A DNA stretch of 64,000 nt, from the NCBI GenBank assembly GCA_964613795.1, contig CAZTJR010000010.1, positions 38,927-102,926 on the forward strand, written 5' to 3'. This stretch comes from Chromatocurvus sp964613795 (lineage in GTDB: Bacteria; Pseudomonadota; Gammaproteobacteria; Pseudomonadales; Halieaceae). The notes below the pieces were generated by a model that saw nothing but the letters and a program-made list of their open reading frames with translations, ran no database searches and was not told the DNA's origin. Every line of letters starts with the position of its first letter. Position 1 is the first letter of the stretch. The position numbers and the translations under genes are program-made. Below are positions 18,794 through 27,670 of this stretch, in pieces.

Positions 18794-20965
18794 TCAGGCC
18801 TGACTACGTTCACCAGCGGCGCCTGCCGGACGCGGGCTCTCATCGCAGGGGGCGAGCGTTACCGGCACTCCGTTCACGGCGGCGTTGCCGGACAGACCGT
18901 CCAGAAAGCGGTCATCGGTAATATCATTGCACGATACGCCGGCGTTGGCACGGGCCGTCTGCATGCGGATGCCGGCGCGATCGTGCCCGTAGCCATGGGG
19001 CAGGCTGACCACGCCGGGCATGATGTCGTTGCTGGCCTCCAGGGTGACGGTGAGCTTTCCGGTGCGCGAGGCCAGTTCGGCGCGCGCACCGTGGGCCAGG
19101 CCGCGCATCGCCAGGTCTCCGGGATTGACCAGCAGGGTGCAGCGGTCGCGGCCCTTCACCAGTCGGTGATAGTTGTGCATCCACGAGTTGTTGGAGCGCA
19201 CGTGGCGGCGGCCGATCAGGCGCAGCTGTCCGGCGTTGTCTCTGTTCAGGTGATGCTGGCGCAGCCGCTCAAGGTCGGCCAGCAGCGGCGGTGGCGCGCA
19301 GTGGATCATGCGGTCCGCGGTGAACAGGCGCTCTGGTAGCTGCGGCTGCAGCGGACCAAGGTCTATGCCGGAGGGGTTCTGTTTCAGCTTTTCCAGTGTG
19401 AGTGCGTGCTCACTTCCTCTGGCTTCGCCGTAAGGGCCGGCACGCAGGCCCGCGTCGACCATGGCATGGGGCGGCTGTGTCGGCTTTGGTTCCAGCCCAA
19501 GGCGGACGGCAATCCGCTCTCCCAGCGCGCTGAAGATCTCCCAGTCGTGCAGGCAGTCCTCGGTGCGCTCGAATACCGGCGGGTTGTAGCGCGTGGTATT
19601 GCGCATGGCATTCATGTGAAAGGCGAGGTCGTAGTGGTCGTGCTCCAATGGCGAGGTGGGCGGCAGAATAATATCGGCATGACGCGTGGTCTCGTTCAGG
19701 TAGGGATCGAGCGATACCATGAATTCGAGCGACGCCAGTGCTTCGTCCAGCTGCCGGCCGTTGGGCGTCGATAGCACCGGATTGCCGGCGCCGGTGAACA
19801 GGGCGCGGATCTGCCCTTCCCCCGGTGTCGTGATCTCGTCGGCCAACGCGGATGACGGCAGCTCCCGATCAAACTCCGGCAGCTGCCGCACGCGGCTGTG
19901 GTGCCTGGCAAAGCCGCCGGGGCCGGTATGGCTGACCTGGTCCACCGCGGGTAGCGTAAACAGTGAGCCGCCGGGCCGGTCGAGGTTGCCGGTGGCAATG
20001 TTGATCAGCGCAATCAGCCACTGGCACAGGGTGCCGAACTCCTGGGTGGAGACGCCCATGCGGCCGTAGCAGATGGCGCGTGGCGCCGATGCCAGATCGC
20101 GGGCAATGCTGCGGATCGTGCCCGCTGCGATTCCGGTCGCCTCGCTCACGGACTCGGGTGTGAAATCGCGCAGGGCATCGGCAACGCTGTCGAGGTCACG
20201 CAGCAGCGGTGCAAGGTGTCCGGGCTTTGCCAGGCCCTCATGGAACAGGGTCTGTAGCACCGCCGCCAGGAACAGCGCGTCGTTGCCGGGGCGTATGAAA
20301 TGATGCTCCGTGGCCATGTCCGCCGTTTCCGTGCGCCGGGGATCGAGCACGACCAGCTGCCCACCGCGCGCCTTGAGATCGCGGATTCGCCGGCGAATGT
20401 CGGGTACTGTCCAGATACTGCCATTGGATGCTACCGGGTTGGCGCCCAGCATGAGGAAATAGTCGGTGTTGTCGATGTCCGGTATCGGGAACATCGCCTT
20501 GTGACCGAACAGCCACAGCGCCACCAGGTGGTGCGGCAGCTGATCGACGGAGGTGGCGGAGAAGCGGTTGCGGGTTCGCAGAAAGCGGAACAGGTTGTTC
20601 TGATGGGTCATCATGCCGATGTTGTGCACCGTCGGATTACCGAGATACACGCCGATGGCATCGACGCCGTGGCGTTCATGGATATCGAAGAGGGCATCGG
20701 CGGTGGCATCGAGTGCCTCGTCCCAGGATATTGCCTGCCACTCGACATGGCCATTGGCGTGGCGGACTTTCCTGAGCGGCTGGCGCAGGCGATCCGGGTC
20801 CTCATGGATGTCGCGCAGGGCGATGGCCTTGGGGCAGATGTGTCCGCGGCTGAGCGGGTCATCGGGGTCGCCCTTGATGGACAGAATGCTCTGACCCTCG
20901 GTTTCGATGAGCAGTCCGCAGATGGCTTCGCACAGGTGACAGGCGCGATGGTGAGTGCTCGGCAT
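18794..20965 (-). CDS. Molybdopterin-dependent oxidoreductase with N-terminal [4Fe-4S] site
   Basis: 723-residue member of the MopB/DMSO-reductase superfamily. The N-terminus carries a [4Fe-4S] motif (Cys9, Cys12, Cys16 and Cys44 in CHLCEAIC...GHICP). Mo-bisPGD domains follow (GVYLGNP, LGANPVASNGS, VLDPRRTETA, LFTGAGNPVLS), and the C-terminal MopB dinucleotide-binding domain has HNYHRLVKGRD and VSLPHGYGHDR. Around residues 133-142, where formate dehydrogenases have a Cys or Sec ligand, this sequence reads ATSVDQLPHH with no Cys. No Tat signal is visible, so it is probably cytoplasmic. The substrate is unknown. It lies immediately upstream of lemA on the same strand and diverges from the ATP-grasp operon. 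Confidence 0.87.
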   Translation of the reverse strand: MPSTHHRACHLCEAICGLLIETEGQSILSIKGDPDDPLSRGHICPKAIALRDIHEDPDRLRQPLRKVRHANGHVEWQAISWDEALDATADALFDIHERHGVDAIGVYLGNPTVHNIGMMTHQNNLFRFLRTRNRFSATSVDQLPHHLVALWLFGHKAMFPIPDIDNTDYFLMLGANPVASNGSIWTVPDIRRRIRDLKARGGQLVVLDPRRTETADMATEHHFIRPGNDALFLAAVLQTLFHEGLAKPGHLAPLLRDLDSVADALRDFTPESVSEATGIAAGTIRSIARDLASAPRAICYGRMGVSTQEFGTLCQWLIALINIATGNLDRPGGSLFTLPAVDQVSHTGPGGFARHHSRVRQLPEFDRELPSSALADEITTPGEGQIRALFTGAGNPVLSTPNGRQLDEALASLEFMVSLDPYLNETTRHADIILPPTSPLEHDHYDLAFHMNAMRNTTRYNPPVFERTEDCLHDWEIFSALGERIAVRLGLEPKPTQPPHAMVDAGLRAGPYGEARGSEHALTLEKLKQNPSGIDLGPLQPQLPERLFTADRMIHCAPPPLLADLERLRQHHLNRDNAGQLRLIGRRHVRSNNSWMHNYHRLVKGRDRCTLLVNPGDLAMRGLAHGARAELASRTGKLTVTLEASNDIMPGVVSLPHGYGHDRAGIRMQTARANAGVSCNDITDDRFLDGLSGNAAVNGVPVTLAPCDESPRPAGAAGERSQA

Positions 20966-21077
20966 GGGGCGTCTCCCTGAGTATTCTCCGGCGTCAACGC
21001 GCCGCGGCTGTCTCGAGTGTACCGTCCGCCCGCCATCACAGCCACTGCTCTGCCGTGTGGTTTGACCGGTTATTCGC

Positions 21078-21083
21078 TATATT
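21078..21083 (+). promoter_or_regulatory. Putative -10 element for the ATP-grasp/alpha-E/metallopeptidase operon
   Basis: TATATT lies 44 bases before the ATP-grasp ATG, within the 162-base divergent gap. A TTGACC hexamer is only 10 bases upstream, too close to serve as its -35, so the assignment is tentative. Confidence 0.3.
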
Positions 21084-21127
21084 GATGCCTCTTGGCACGC
21101 ATCTGGCTTTTCGGTGACGGAGGTTCC

Positions 21128-22576
21128 ATGGAGCAGGGTTGGGGGGATTACAAGACCACAGGGTTCTATGACGAGCTGTTCACCCCGAAGGGCAAGCCTC
21201 GGGTGGCGGCGCGGCAGGCGGTGAATCTGCTCGGCAGGCTCCCCGATGGCGAGCTCGATGCGAGGCGCACGGCGGCGGAAGTAGCCATCCGCGAGATGGG
21301 AATTTCGTTCACGGTGTACACCGAGGGCGGCAATATCGACCGCGCCTGGCCATTTGACATCATCCCCCGGATCATCACCGAACGCGAGTGGCGCAACGTC
21401 AGCCGCGGACTGGCCCAGCGCAGTCGGGCACTCAACCGCTTTATTGACGATATCTACAATCGCCAGAAGATTCTCGCTGACGGCAAGGTGCCTGCGGATA
21501 TTGTGCTCGAGTCTGCCAATTACAAACCTGCCTGCGCGGGTGCCTCGCCGCGTTTCGGAGTATGGGCGCACATCTGTGGCAGCGATCTCATCCGCAACGC
21601 CGATGGCAAGCTCTACGTGCTGGAGGACAACCTGCGAGTGCCGTCGGGCGTGTCCTACATGCTCGAGAATCGGGAAATCACCAAGCGCGTGCTCCCGGAG
21701 CTGTTCGAGAATTACAGCATTCTTCCGGTTGATGACTATCCGTCGCAGCTCTATGCAACGCTTTCATCGCTGTCGCCCCGCGAGCGCAAACGGCCCTGCG
21801 TGGTCGTGCTCACCCCGGGGATCTACAACTCGGCCTATTTCGAGCATGCCTTCCTTGCCCAGGGAATGGGGGCAGAGCTGGTGGAGGGTTCGGACCTGCT
21901 GGTGGACGACGAGGATTGCGTCTACATGCGCACCGTGGATGGCCCGATTCGGGTCGATGTCATTTATCGACGCATTGATGAGGAGTTCATGGATCCCGAG
22001 GTATTTCGCGAGGATTCCGTGCTCGGCGTTCCGGGACTGATGCGCGCCTGGCGTGCCGGCAAGGTGGCGATTGCCAATGCGCCCGGTGCCGGCGTTGCCG
22101 ATGACAAGGTCGTGTATGCCTTTGTCCCGGAAATGATCCGCTATTACCTGGGGGAGGAGCCGCTGCTGCGCTCTGTGCCCACCTATCTATGCATGTACGA
22201 CAAAGACCGCGACTACGTGCTGGCCCACCTCGATGAGCTGGTGGTCAAGCCGGCGAACGAGTCCGGGGGTTACGGCATCATGGTGGGCCCACACAGCGAT
22301 GAGGCCACAAGGCGGCGGTTTGCAAAGCTCATCGAGAAAAATCCGCGCAACTACATCGCCCAGCCTACGCTGGCGCTATCGACCGCGCCGACATTTATCG
22401 ATGACAGCGTGCAGCCGCGTCATCTGGATCTGCGACCTTTCATTCTCCAGGGGCGCGAGACTTACGTGACCGCTGGCGGCCTGACCCGCGTTGCCATGGT
22501 GAAGGGCTCGCTGGTGGTGAATTCCTCCCAGGGCGGCGGCAGCAAGGACACCTGGATTGTGGAGGGGAAATCATGA
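21128..22576 (+). CDS. Circularly permuted ATP-grasp protein (DUF404/DUF407 type)
   Basis: Predicted peptide-bond-forming amidoligase of the circularly permuted ATP-grasp class. The product of about 482 aa opens with MEQGWGDYKTTGFYDELF and contains DRAWPFDIIPRIIT, RALNRFIDDIYN, LYVLEDNLRVPSGVSYMLEN (acidic metal-binding residues), VKPANESGGYGIMVGP (ATP-binding) and a C-terminal LRPFILQG. All are hallmarks of this family. The ATG at 21128 has GGAGG a few bases upstream; the alternative TTG at 21092 is poorer. The next gene, alpha-E, overlaps by four bases (ATGA). Family members are known to occur with alpha-E, transglutaminase-like and Anbu proteasome-like genes; the actual product of the ligase is unknown. 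Confidence 0.92.
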   Translation: MEQGWGDYKTTGFYDELFTPKGKPRVAARQAVNLLGRLPDGELDARRTAAEVAIREMGISFTVYTEGGNIDRAWPFDIIPRIITEREWRNVSRGLAQRSRALNRFIDDIYNRQKILADGKVPADIVLESANYKPACAGASPRFGVWAHICGSDLIRNADGKLYVLEDNLRVPSGVSYMLENREITKRVLPELFENYSILPVDDYPSQLYATLSSLSPRERKRPCVVVLTPGIYNSAYFEHAFLAQGMGAELVEGSDLLVDDEDCVYMRTVDGPIRVDVIYRRIDEEFMDPEVFREDSVLGVPGLMRAWRAGKVAIANAPGAGVADDKVVYAFVPEMIRYYLGEEPLLRSVPTYLCMYDKDRDYVLAHLDELVVKPANESGGYGIMVGPHSDEATRRRFAKLIEKNPRNYIAQPTLALSTAPTFIDDSVQPRHLDLRPFILQGRETYVTAGGLTRVAMVKGSLVVNSSQGGGSKDTWIVEGKS

Positions 22577-23511
22577 CCATGCTGTCGCGGGTCGCGGAGC
22601 GCGTGTACTGGATGGCGCGCTATCTCGAGCGTGCGGAGAATGCGGCACGCCTGGTCGATGCCTATCACCACATGGTCATGGATATCCCGCGGAGCGCACA
22701 GCCCGGTTGGGACATACTCGTGCGCATTCTGGCCGCCAGGCCGATTTTCGGCGAGTATTTCCGCGTGCCCAACGAGCAGAACGTGGTGAAGCTGCTGATC
22801 GCCGAGTCTGGCGCGACCTGCAGCATTCCCTACGCGGTGCACGCTGCGCGGGAGAACGTCCGCACCACCCGGGACGTTCTGCCCGATGAAGTCTGGGAGC
22901 TGGTGAACGAGCTGCACCTTTACGCGCGTGAGCACTCGGGAAGTTCCGTTGGGCGTCGCAACCGACAGCAGTTTCTGCAGGAAATTGTTTCCCGCAGCCA
23001 GGTCATCACGGGGGTGCTCAACAGCACGCTGTGTCGGGATCACACCTATCGCTTTGTGAAGATCGGCCAGCTGCTGGAGCGCGCCGACATGACCACGCGC
23101 ATCATCGATGTGGGTGCCGCGGATATTCTTGACCAGGAGGGTGCCCATCAGGCCATCGACCATCTGCTCTGGGGCACGTTGCTGAAATCACTCTCGGCGC
23201 TGGGCGCCTATCGGCGGATGATCGGACCGCTGGTGGAGAAAAACGCCGCGGTGGATTTTGTGTTTCTCGAGCCGGCGTTTCCGCGCTCGCTGGCGTTCTG
23301 CCTGCGCGGCATCCGCGAGGAGCTCAGTCCCCTGTCCAACCATACCCAGGCGGTGAAGATGGTTGACCGTGCACGGCGAAAGCTGCGGCGCTTCGAGTCG
23401 GGAAAATACGGTCGTGACGAGCTGCATGTGTATATTGATGACTTGCAGGTGATCTTGAGCCAGGTGCATGCCGCTATCAGCGATACCTGGTTCCGGTTTG
23501 ATGCGCGATGA
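22573..23511 (+). CDS. Alpha-E domain-containing protein (DUF403)
   Basis: 312-residue, mostly helical protein. The beginning MLSRVAERVYWMARYLERAENAARLVD is the diagnostic start of alpha-E (DUF403) proteins, and it continues with the helical repeat region (GRRNRQQFLQEIV, YRFVKIGQLLERADMTTRI, conserved Glu residues). The function is unknown; it is a constant partner of circularly permuted ATP-grasp enzymes and is thought to act with them. The start overlaps the ATP-grasp stop by four bases, and the stop overlaps the start of the metallopeptidase gene by four bases, so all three are translationally coupled. Confidence 0.93.
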   Translation: MTMLSRVAERVYWMARYLERAENAARLVDAYHHMVMDIPRSAQPGWDILVRILAARPIFGEYFRVPNEQNVVKLLIAESGATCSIPYAVHAARENVRTTRDVLPDEVWELVNELHLYAREHSGSSVGRRNRQQFLQEIVSRSQVITGVLNSTLCRDHTYRFVKIGQLLERADMTTRIIDVGAADILDQEGAHQAIDHLLWGTLLKSLSALGAYRRMIGPLVEKNAAVDFVFLEPAFPRSLAFCLRGIREELSPLSNHTQAVKMVDRARRKLRRFESGKYGRDELHVYIDDLQVILSQVHAAISDTWFRFDAR

Positions 23512-24533
23512 AGCGATTCCGCTGCGATTGCGGCAGCCAGGTGTTCTTCGACAGCGACCACTGTGTCGCCTGTGGCGCTCGCCTGGGTTTCGACCCGGCA
23601 ACGCGCAATATGCGCACACTCAGCAAAGTCGACGACGGCGTCTACTGTGCGGCGGACGGTGAGCGGTTCCGCCTGTGTGGCAACGGTGAAACCTATAAGG
23701 TCTGCAACTGGCTGCGCCCCGCCGCGGCCTCGCACCCGCTCTGTTTCGGCTGTCAGTTCAACCGCACGGTCCCCAACCAGTCCTTGCCGGACAACGACCG
23801 GCGCTGGCGCGTGCTGGAGGAGGGCAAGAAGCGGCTCTTTTTCACCCTCATGCAGCTGCAGGTGCCTCTGGTCAGCGGCTGGGAAGATCCCCGCTATGGC
23901 CTGCTGTTCGACTTTATCGAGGACGGCCGAAGTCGCGACATGTTTGCGGAGAGCTTTGCGACAACCGGGTATCTCGGCGGTGTTATCACCATCAACACCC
24001 TGGAGGCCGACGACGTCGCGCGCACTCAGGTACGGCACCAGATGAATGAAAGCTATCGCACCGTGCTGGGCCACCTGCGACACGAATCCGGCCACTATTT
24101 CTGGAGCCGGCTGGAGCCGGACGCACAGACCTGTGACGCCTTCTGCCAGACCTTCGGCGACGCCAGCCGCGACTATGCCGCGGCGCTGCAGTACCACTAC
24201 AAGCACGGCCCGGTGCCCAACTGGCGTGAGCACTACATCAGTGCGTATGCGAGCGTGCATCCCACCGAGGACTGGGCTGAGTGCTGGGGGCATTACCTGC
24301 ATATTTACGACGCACTGGAAACCGCCGCCACGCAGGGACTGGTTTATCGGGCGCCGGCAGAGATGAGCATGGCCGAGCGTATTTCAGTGTGGATGGATAT
24401 CAGCACAACCCTGAACGAGCTGAATCGGAGCATGGGGCTGGGTGACGCCTACCCATTTTCCATCAACCGTCATGTGGCCAACAAGCTGGAGTTCGTTGAC
24501 CGTATTATTCGCCTGCTGCAAACACGTCGCTGA
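23508..24533 (+). CDS. Putative zinc-binding metallopeptidase (DUF2248 type)
   Basis: 341-residue protein. The N-terminus is a zinc ribbon (Cys6-x-Cys8 ... Cys19-x-x-Cys22 in FRCDCGS...CVACGARLGF), followed by more cysteines (LCGNGETYKVCNW, LCFGCQFNRT). The peptidase region has HESGH at 192-196, a classical HExxH zinc motif, and a downstream TEDWAECWGHYLHI that offers a third ligand Glu. This matches the family annotated as putative zinc-binding metallopeptidase. The start overlaps the alpha-E stop. The 3' end overlaps the convergent Anbu gene by 29 bases. In other genomes this operon position is often held by a transglutaminase-like protein, so substrate processing of the ligase product is a plausible role (inference). 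Confidence 0.87.
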   Translation: MKRFRCDCGSQVFFDSDHCVACGARLGFDPATRNMRTLSKVDDGVYCAADGERFRLCGNGETYKVCNWLRPAAASHPLCFGCQFNRTVPNQSLPDNDRRWRVLEEGKKRLFFTLMQLQVPLVSGWEDPRYGLLFDFIEDGRSRDMFAESFATTGYLGGVITINTLEADDVARTQVRHQMNESYRTVLGHLRHESGHYFWSRLEPDAQTCDAFCQTFGDASRDYAAALQYHYKHGPVPNWREHYISAYASVHPTEDWAECWGHYLHIYDALETAATQGLVYRAPAEMSMAERISVWMDISTTLNELNRSMGLGDAYPFSINRHVANKLEFVDRIIRLLQTRR

Positions 24534-25254
24534 GCGGCGGCAGGTTGTCGAACGCCATGCGGATGTTGTCGTCCCAGCTCTGCCGCAGCCGGGCAAGATA
24601 AGGATGGTTTTCCTCCAGCATGATGTAGCGGTTGTAGGGCTGCAGGCTGTCTTTCTCGTAAAACAGACATTCCAGGGGTGGGCCTACGGTGGCATTGGAG
24701 CGCATGGTGGAATCTATCGACACCAGCGCGCAGCGCATGGCGGTTTCGACCGGCGTATGCGGGCGAATGATCCGATCGAGAATCGGCTTGCCATACTTGG
24801 TTTCGCCGATCTGCAGATAGGGGTACAGGTCGGAGGCGGTAATGTGATTGCCCTCGGGGTAGACCATGTACAGCTCCGGCTGCTGTCCCTTGATCTGGCC
24901 GCCGAGAATGAAGCTCGCGCTGGGTGAAAAGCCCGCATTGGGACCGCCTTTCTTGGCGTACTTGGCCTGCTCGGCGAGGCTAAGTTCGCCGAGATAGTCG
25001 GCGACATCGCTGACATAGCGCGCCTTGAAGATATTGAAGTCGTTGTCTTCCTCGATATCCCGCTGCAGCTGCGCAATCACCGCCTGGCTGGTGGCGAGGT
25101 TGCCGGCGGTGAGTATCACCAGCGAACGATCGTGGGGCACGCAGAAGCGGTGCATCTTGCTGTAGGTGCTGACCCGGTCGGGTCCGGCGTTGGTCCGAGA
25201 ATCGGAGCAGAACACCAGACCTTCGTCCAGGGCGATAGCGAGGCAATAGGTCAT
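24505..25254 (-). CDS. Proteasome-type peptidase (Anbu / COG3484 family)
   Basis: 249-residue Ntn-hydrolase of the Anbu family, the predicted ancestral relative of proteasome beta subunits. The second residue is Thr (MTYC...), which becomes the catalytic N-terminal Thr1 after removal of Met. Counting from it, Asp17 (in FCSDSRTNAG) and Lys32 (in STYSKMHRF) provide the rest of the catalytic set. GNLATSQAV and the SIDSTMRSNATVGPP segment are also family-typical. It is convergent with the ATP-grasp/alpha-E/metallopeptidase operon and shares 29 bases at its 3' end with the last gene. Known Anbu genes co-occur with these families, supporting a shared pathway. The stop is TAA at 24505-24507. Confidence 0.93.
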   Translation of the reverse strand: MTYCLAIALDEGLVFCSDSRTNAGPDRVSTYSKMHRFCVPHDRSLVILTAGNLATSQAVIAQLQRDIEEDNDFNIFKARYVSDVADYLGELSLAEQAKYAKKGGPNAGFSPSASFILGGQIKGQQPELYMVYPEGNHITASDLYPYLQIGETKYGKPILDRIIRPHTPVETAMRCALVSIDSTMRSNATVGPPLECLFYEKDSLQPYNRYIMLEENHPYLARLRQSWDDNIRMAFDNLPPLSDVFAAGE

Positions 25255-25447
25255 CGGTTACGTGGGGTATCCGGCGCGGGGGCAAATGGCAACATGCGCA
25301 GAGAATACGGATTTGGGGGGGCAAAAGCTACTCCGGGCGCGACGCCCCGCCCACGGTGCCTGCGGGCATATGCAGGGTGCAATGACGCGTCAAGTCGGTA
25401 AAATGCCCGACAATTGCTCACCTTGGTGGAACATGCCCGGCAACTCG

Positions 25448-26638
25448 ATGAAATCACTGCTACTCGCAGTCTGCATAGGGGCAGGCGGCAGTGTTGTGGT
25501 GGGGACGGTCCAGGCGCAGCAGGCCAGTACGCTGTCTCTGCAGGAGGTCCTCGCTGCTACCCTCGTTCATCACGGCGAGGGGGAGGCTGAGGCGGCTGAT
25601 GCCAGCGCAGGTGCGGGCATTCTGGGTGGTCTGCCGGTTCTGTCGGCGCTGCATGTTCAGAGCGATCTGGACCGGGGCACCGATGAGACAGAGGTGTCGC
25701 TGAACCTGCCGGTGAAGTCCGGCCGGCGCCGCAGGCTCGACAATTCGCTGTCCGGCCTTGAGACACGCCTCGACCAGGCCAACCGCGATTACCGGGCCTG
25801 GTATTTCTCCGGCCTGATACGCGAGACCGTGTGGGCGCATCGGCTGGCCGGTGTGCAGATCGAGCAGGCACGGGAACGGGTGACCTTGCTGTCTGAGCTG
25901 GAGGCGCGTGCACAGCTTCAGGTGCGCGCAGGCTCGACGCCGGAATACTCCCTGCTGCTGACCGGCCAGGAGCGGCTGGATGCTGAGCTGTTGCTGGCCG
26001 ACCGCGAAGCGGCGCAGCGCGAGGCGGCCCTGCGTTTCCAGGCCCTTACCGGCCTGCCTACGGTGCCAGCGGATATCGCGGAGACGGCAGCGCTTCCCGA
26101 ACGCCCGAATTATGCAACGCATCCGCGGCTGATGCTGCTCGAGCTCGGACAGGCGCAGAGCCAGGCGGTGGCCGGTCTCTCCGAGCCGCAGGCGGCCAAC
26201 TGGAATCTGGCGCTGGTGGCCCGGGATTTTGCCGGTCCCGCACAGGATGAGCGGCAGTACGGCCTGGCAGTGGACGTGCCGCTGGGCATGCTGGAGGTTC
26301 GCAACCGCGGGGCTGAAAGCCAGAAAGCCGCCGTTCAGCGTGACGCTGCCCGACAGCGTGATGAGGCGCGACTCGAGATTCGCAGTGAATGGCAGACGCT
26401 CCGCAGCGACGCGGAACGCCTGCGCACGCGGCGGCGATTGCTGGAAGAGTCCGTTCGACTGGGTGAGCAGATCGAGGCGCAGCTGCTCTCTCTTCGTACC
26501 GGCAATGAGGTTGAAGCGGAGCTGGTCCTTCGCCGCCTGATCGATGTGCTGGATCGGCGCAGTGAGCTTGCGCTGATCGAGTCGGAAATACACCGGAACG
26601 CCGCGCGACAGCGGCAGGTAGCAGGACAGTCCTTATGA
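25448..26638 (+). CDS. Outer membrane efflux protein (TolC-like) of RND system
   Basis: Product of about 396 aa with an N-terminal signal peptide (MKSLLLAVCIGAGGSVVVG..., cleavage after AQA near residue 24). Long alpha-helical hairpins rich in Leu, Ala, Glu and Arg and the two-fold repeat expected of outer membrane efflux factors follow. It is shorter than canonical TolC (about 450-490 aa). The start is ambiguous: ATG at 25448 is used for the clean signal peptide, and ATG at 25433 is five codons upstream. The stop overlaps the membrane fusion protein gene by four bases, so the operon runs OMF, MFP, RND, DUF3240. Divergent from Anbu. Confidence 0.8.
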   Translation: MKSLLLAVCIGAGGSVVVGTVQAQQASTLSLQEVLAATLVHHGEGEAEAADASAGAGILGGLPVLSALHVQSDLDRGTDETEVSLNLPVKSGRRRRLDNSLSGLETRLDQANRDYRAWYFSGLIRETVWAHRLAGVQIEQARERVTLLSELEARAQLQVRAGSTPEYSLLLTGQERLDAELLLADREAAQREAALRFQALTGLPTVPADIAETAALPERPNYATHPRLMLLELGQAQSQAVAGLSEPQAANWNLALVARDFAGPAQDERQYGLAVDVPLGMLEVRNRGAESQKAAVQRDAARQRDEARLEIRSEWQTLRSDAERLRTRRRLLEESVRLGEQIEAQLLSLRTGNEVEAELVLRRLIDVLDRRSELALIESEIHRNAARQRQVAGQSL

Positions 26639-27669
26639 ACCGATACAGGCGTTGCCTGCTTTGCGCCGGTCTTATCCTGGCGCTGCTGCCAGGATGGGCT
26701 GCGGCGGAACAGGTGGCTATCGATGATCTCGGCGACCTGAACCTTTCGTTCGCATCGGTGCGGCCACTGGATGAAGTGCCGGGGCCAGCGGTACAGGCCA
26801 GTGCGACTCACCGGGGCGGCGCCATGTACCGTATTGAACTGCCGCGGGATGTTCGCCGCGCGAGCTACCTGGTGGACAATGGCAAGGCGGTCAGTGCGGG
26901 GCAGCCTTTTGTGGTGCTCGACGGCCCGGAAATACACCATCTGCTGCTGGAGTATTCCACACTCCAGACCCGCTACGAGTCCGCAAAGGACCGCTACGAG
27001 CGAAGCCGAGAGTCTTATCGCCAGCAGGCGCTGACGGAAGACAAGTGGGTGGAAATCACCGATCGCTATCTTGCGCTCCAGCTGGAGTTCGAGCACATGC
27101 GACATTTCCAGGAGCTGGTCCGCGAATCGACCGGTCACGAAGAGGCCATCACGCTTGTGGCGCCGATCGACGGTCGCATTCACTATGCCGACAAACGGGA
27201 GCGCCTGGTGGCCGGTACTGAAGTCGCCGCTTTTCTGGCCTCGGATGCGCTGCGGGTTCGCGCGCGGGTGCCAATGGCGTCGGCAGGCGATCTTGCCGCG
27301 CTGGAGCTTGCCTCCTGCCGAATCGCAGTGGCCGCCGTCGATCGCGTGGCCGAAGGCTTCTTTGTTACCGCCTGGAGTGAGCCGATACCCGCGGACTGCG
27401 ATGTCACTCTGAATGAAACGCTCAGTGCCCATCCCCTCTATCGCCAGTCTGCCTACGCGCTGCCCCGGTCAGCGGTATTCACCCGGGATGGTGAGGCGCA
27501 GGTGCTGGTGCGGCGGGGTGAGGTGCTGGAGTCGGTCGCGGTTTCCCTGCTGATGCCCGACGGTGAGGACTATGTGATCAGCGCTGTCAGCGATCTCGCG
27601 GACAGTGACGTACTGGTGACATCCGTCAGCGCTGTGCAGGGTATCCTGCTGGGTCTTGGTGGCGAATAA
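26635..27669 (+). CDS. Periplasmic membrane fusion protein of heavy-metal RND efflux system
   Basis: 344-residue adaptor (HlyD/CusB-like). A signal peptide (hydrophobic LLCAGLILALLPGWAAA, cleavage near residue 24) is followed by a barrel-sandwich half with RASYLVDNGKAVSAGQPFVVLDGPEI. An alpha-helical hairpin with coiled-coil pattern (HHLLLEYSTLQTRYESAKD) comes next, then the second lipoyl-like half (APIDGRIHYADKRERLVAGTEVA) and a beta-barrel domain. It is compact compared with CusB (about 400 aa), with no extra metal-binding domain visible. It overlaps the OMF gene by four bases. The RND gene starts two bases after its stop if GTG at 27671 is used. Confidence 0.85.
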   Translation: MNRYRRCLLCAGLILALLPGWAAAEQVAIDDLGDLNLSFASVRPLDEVPGPAVQASATHRGGAMYRIELPRDVRRASYLVDNGKAVSAGQPFVVLDGPEIHHLLLEYSTLQTRYESAKDRYERSRESYRQQALTEDKWVEITDRYLALQLEFEHMRHFQELVRESTGHEEAITLVAPIDGRIHYADKRERLVAGTEVAAFLASDALRVRARVPMASAGDLAALELASCRIAVAAVDRVAEGFFVTAWSEPIPADCDVTLNETLSAHPLYRQSAYALPRSAVFTRDGEAQVLVRRGEVLESVAVSLLMPDGEDYVISAVSDLADSDVLVTSVSAVQGILLGLGGE

Positions 27670-27670
27670 G

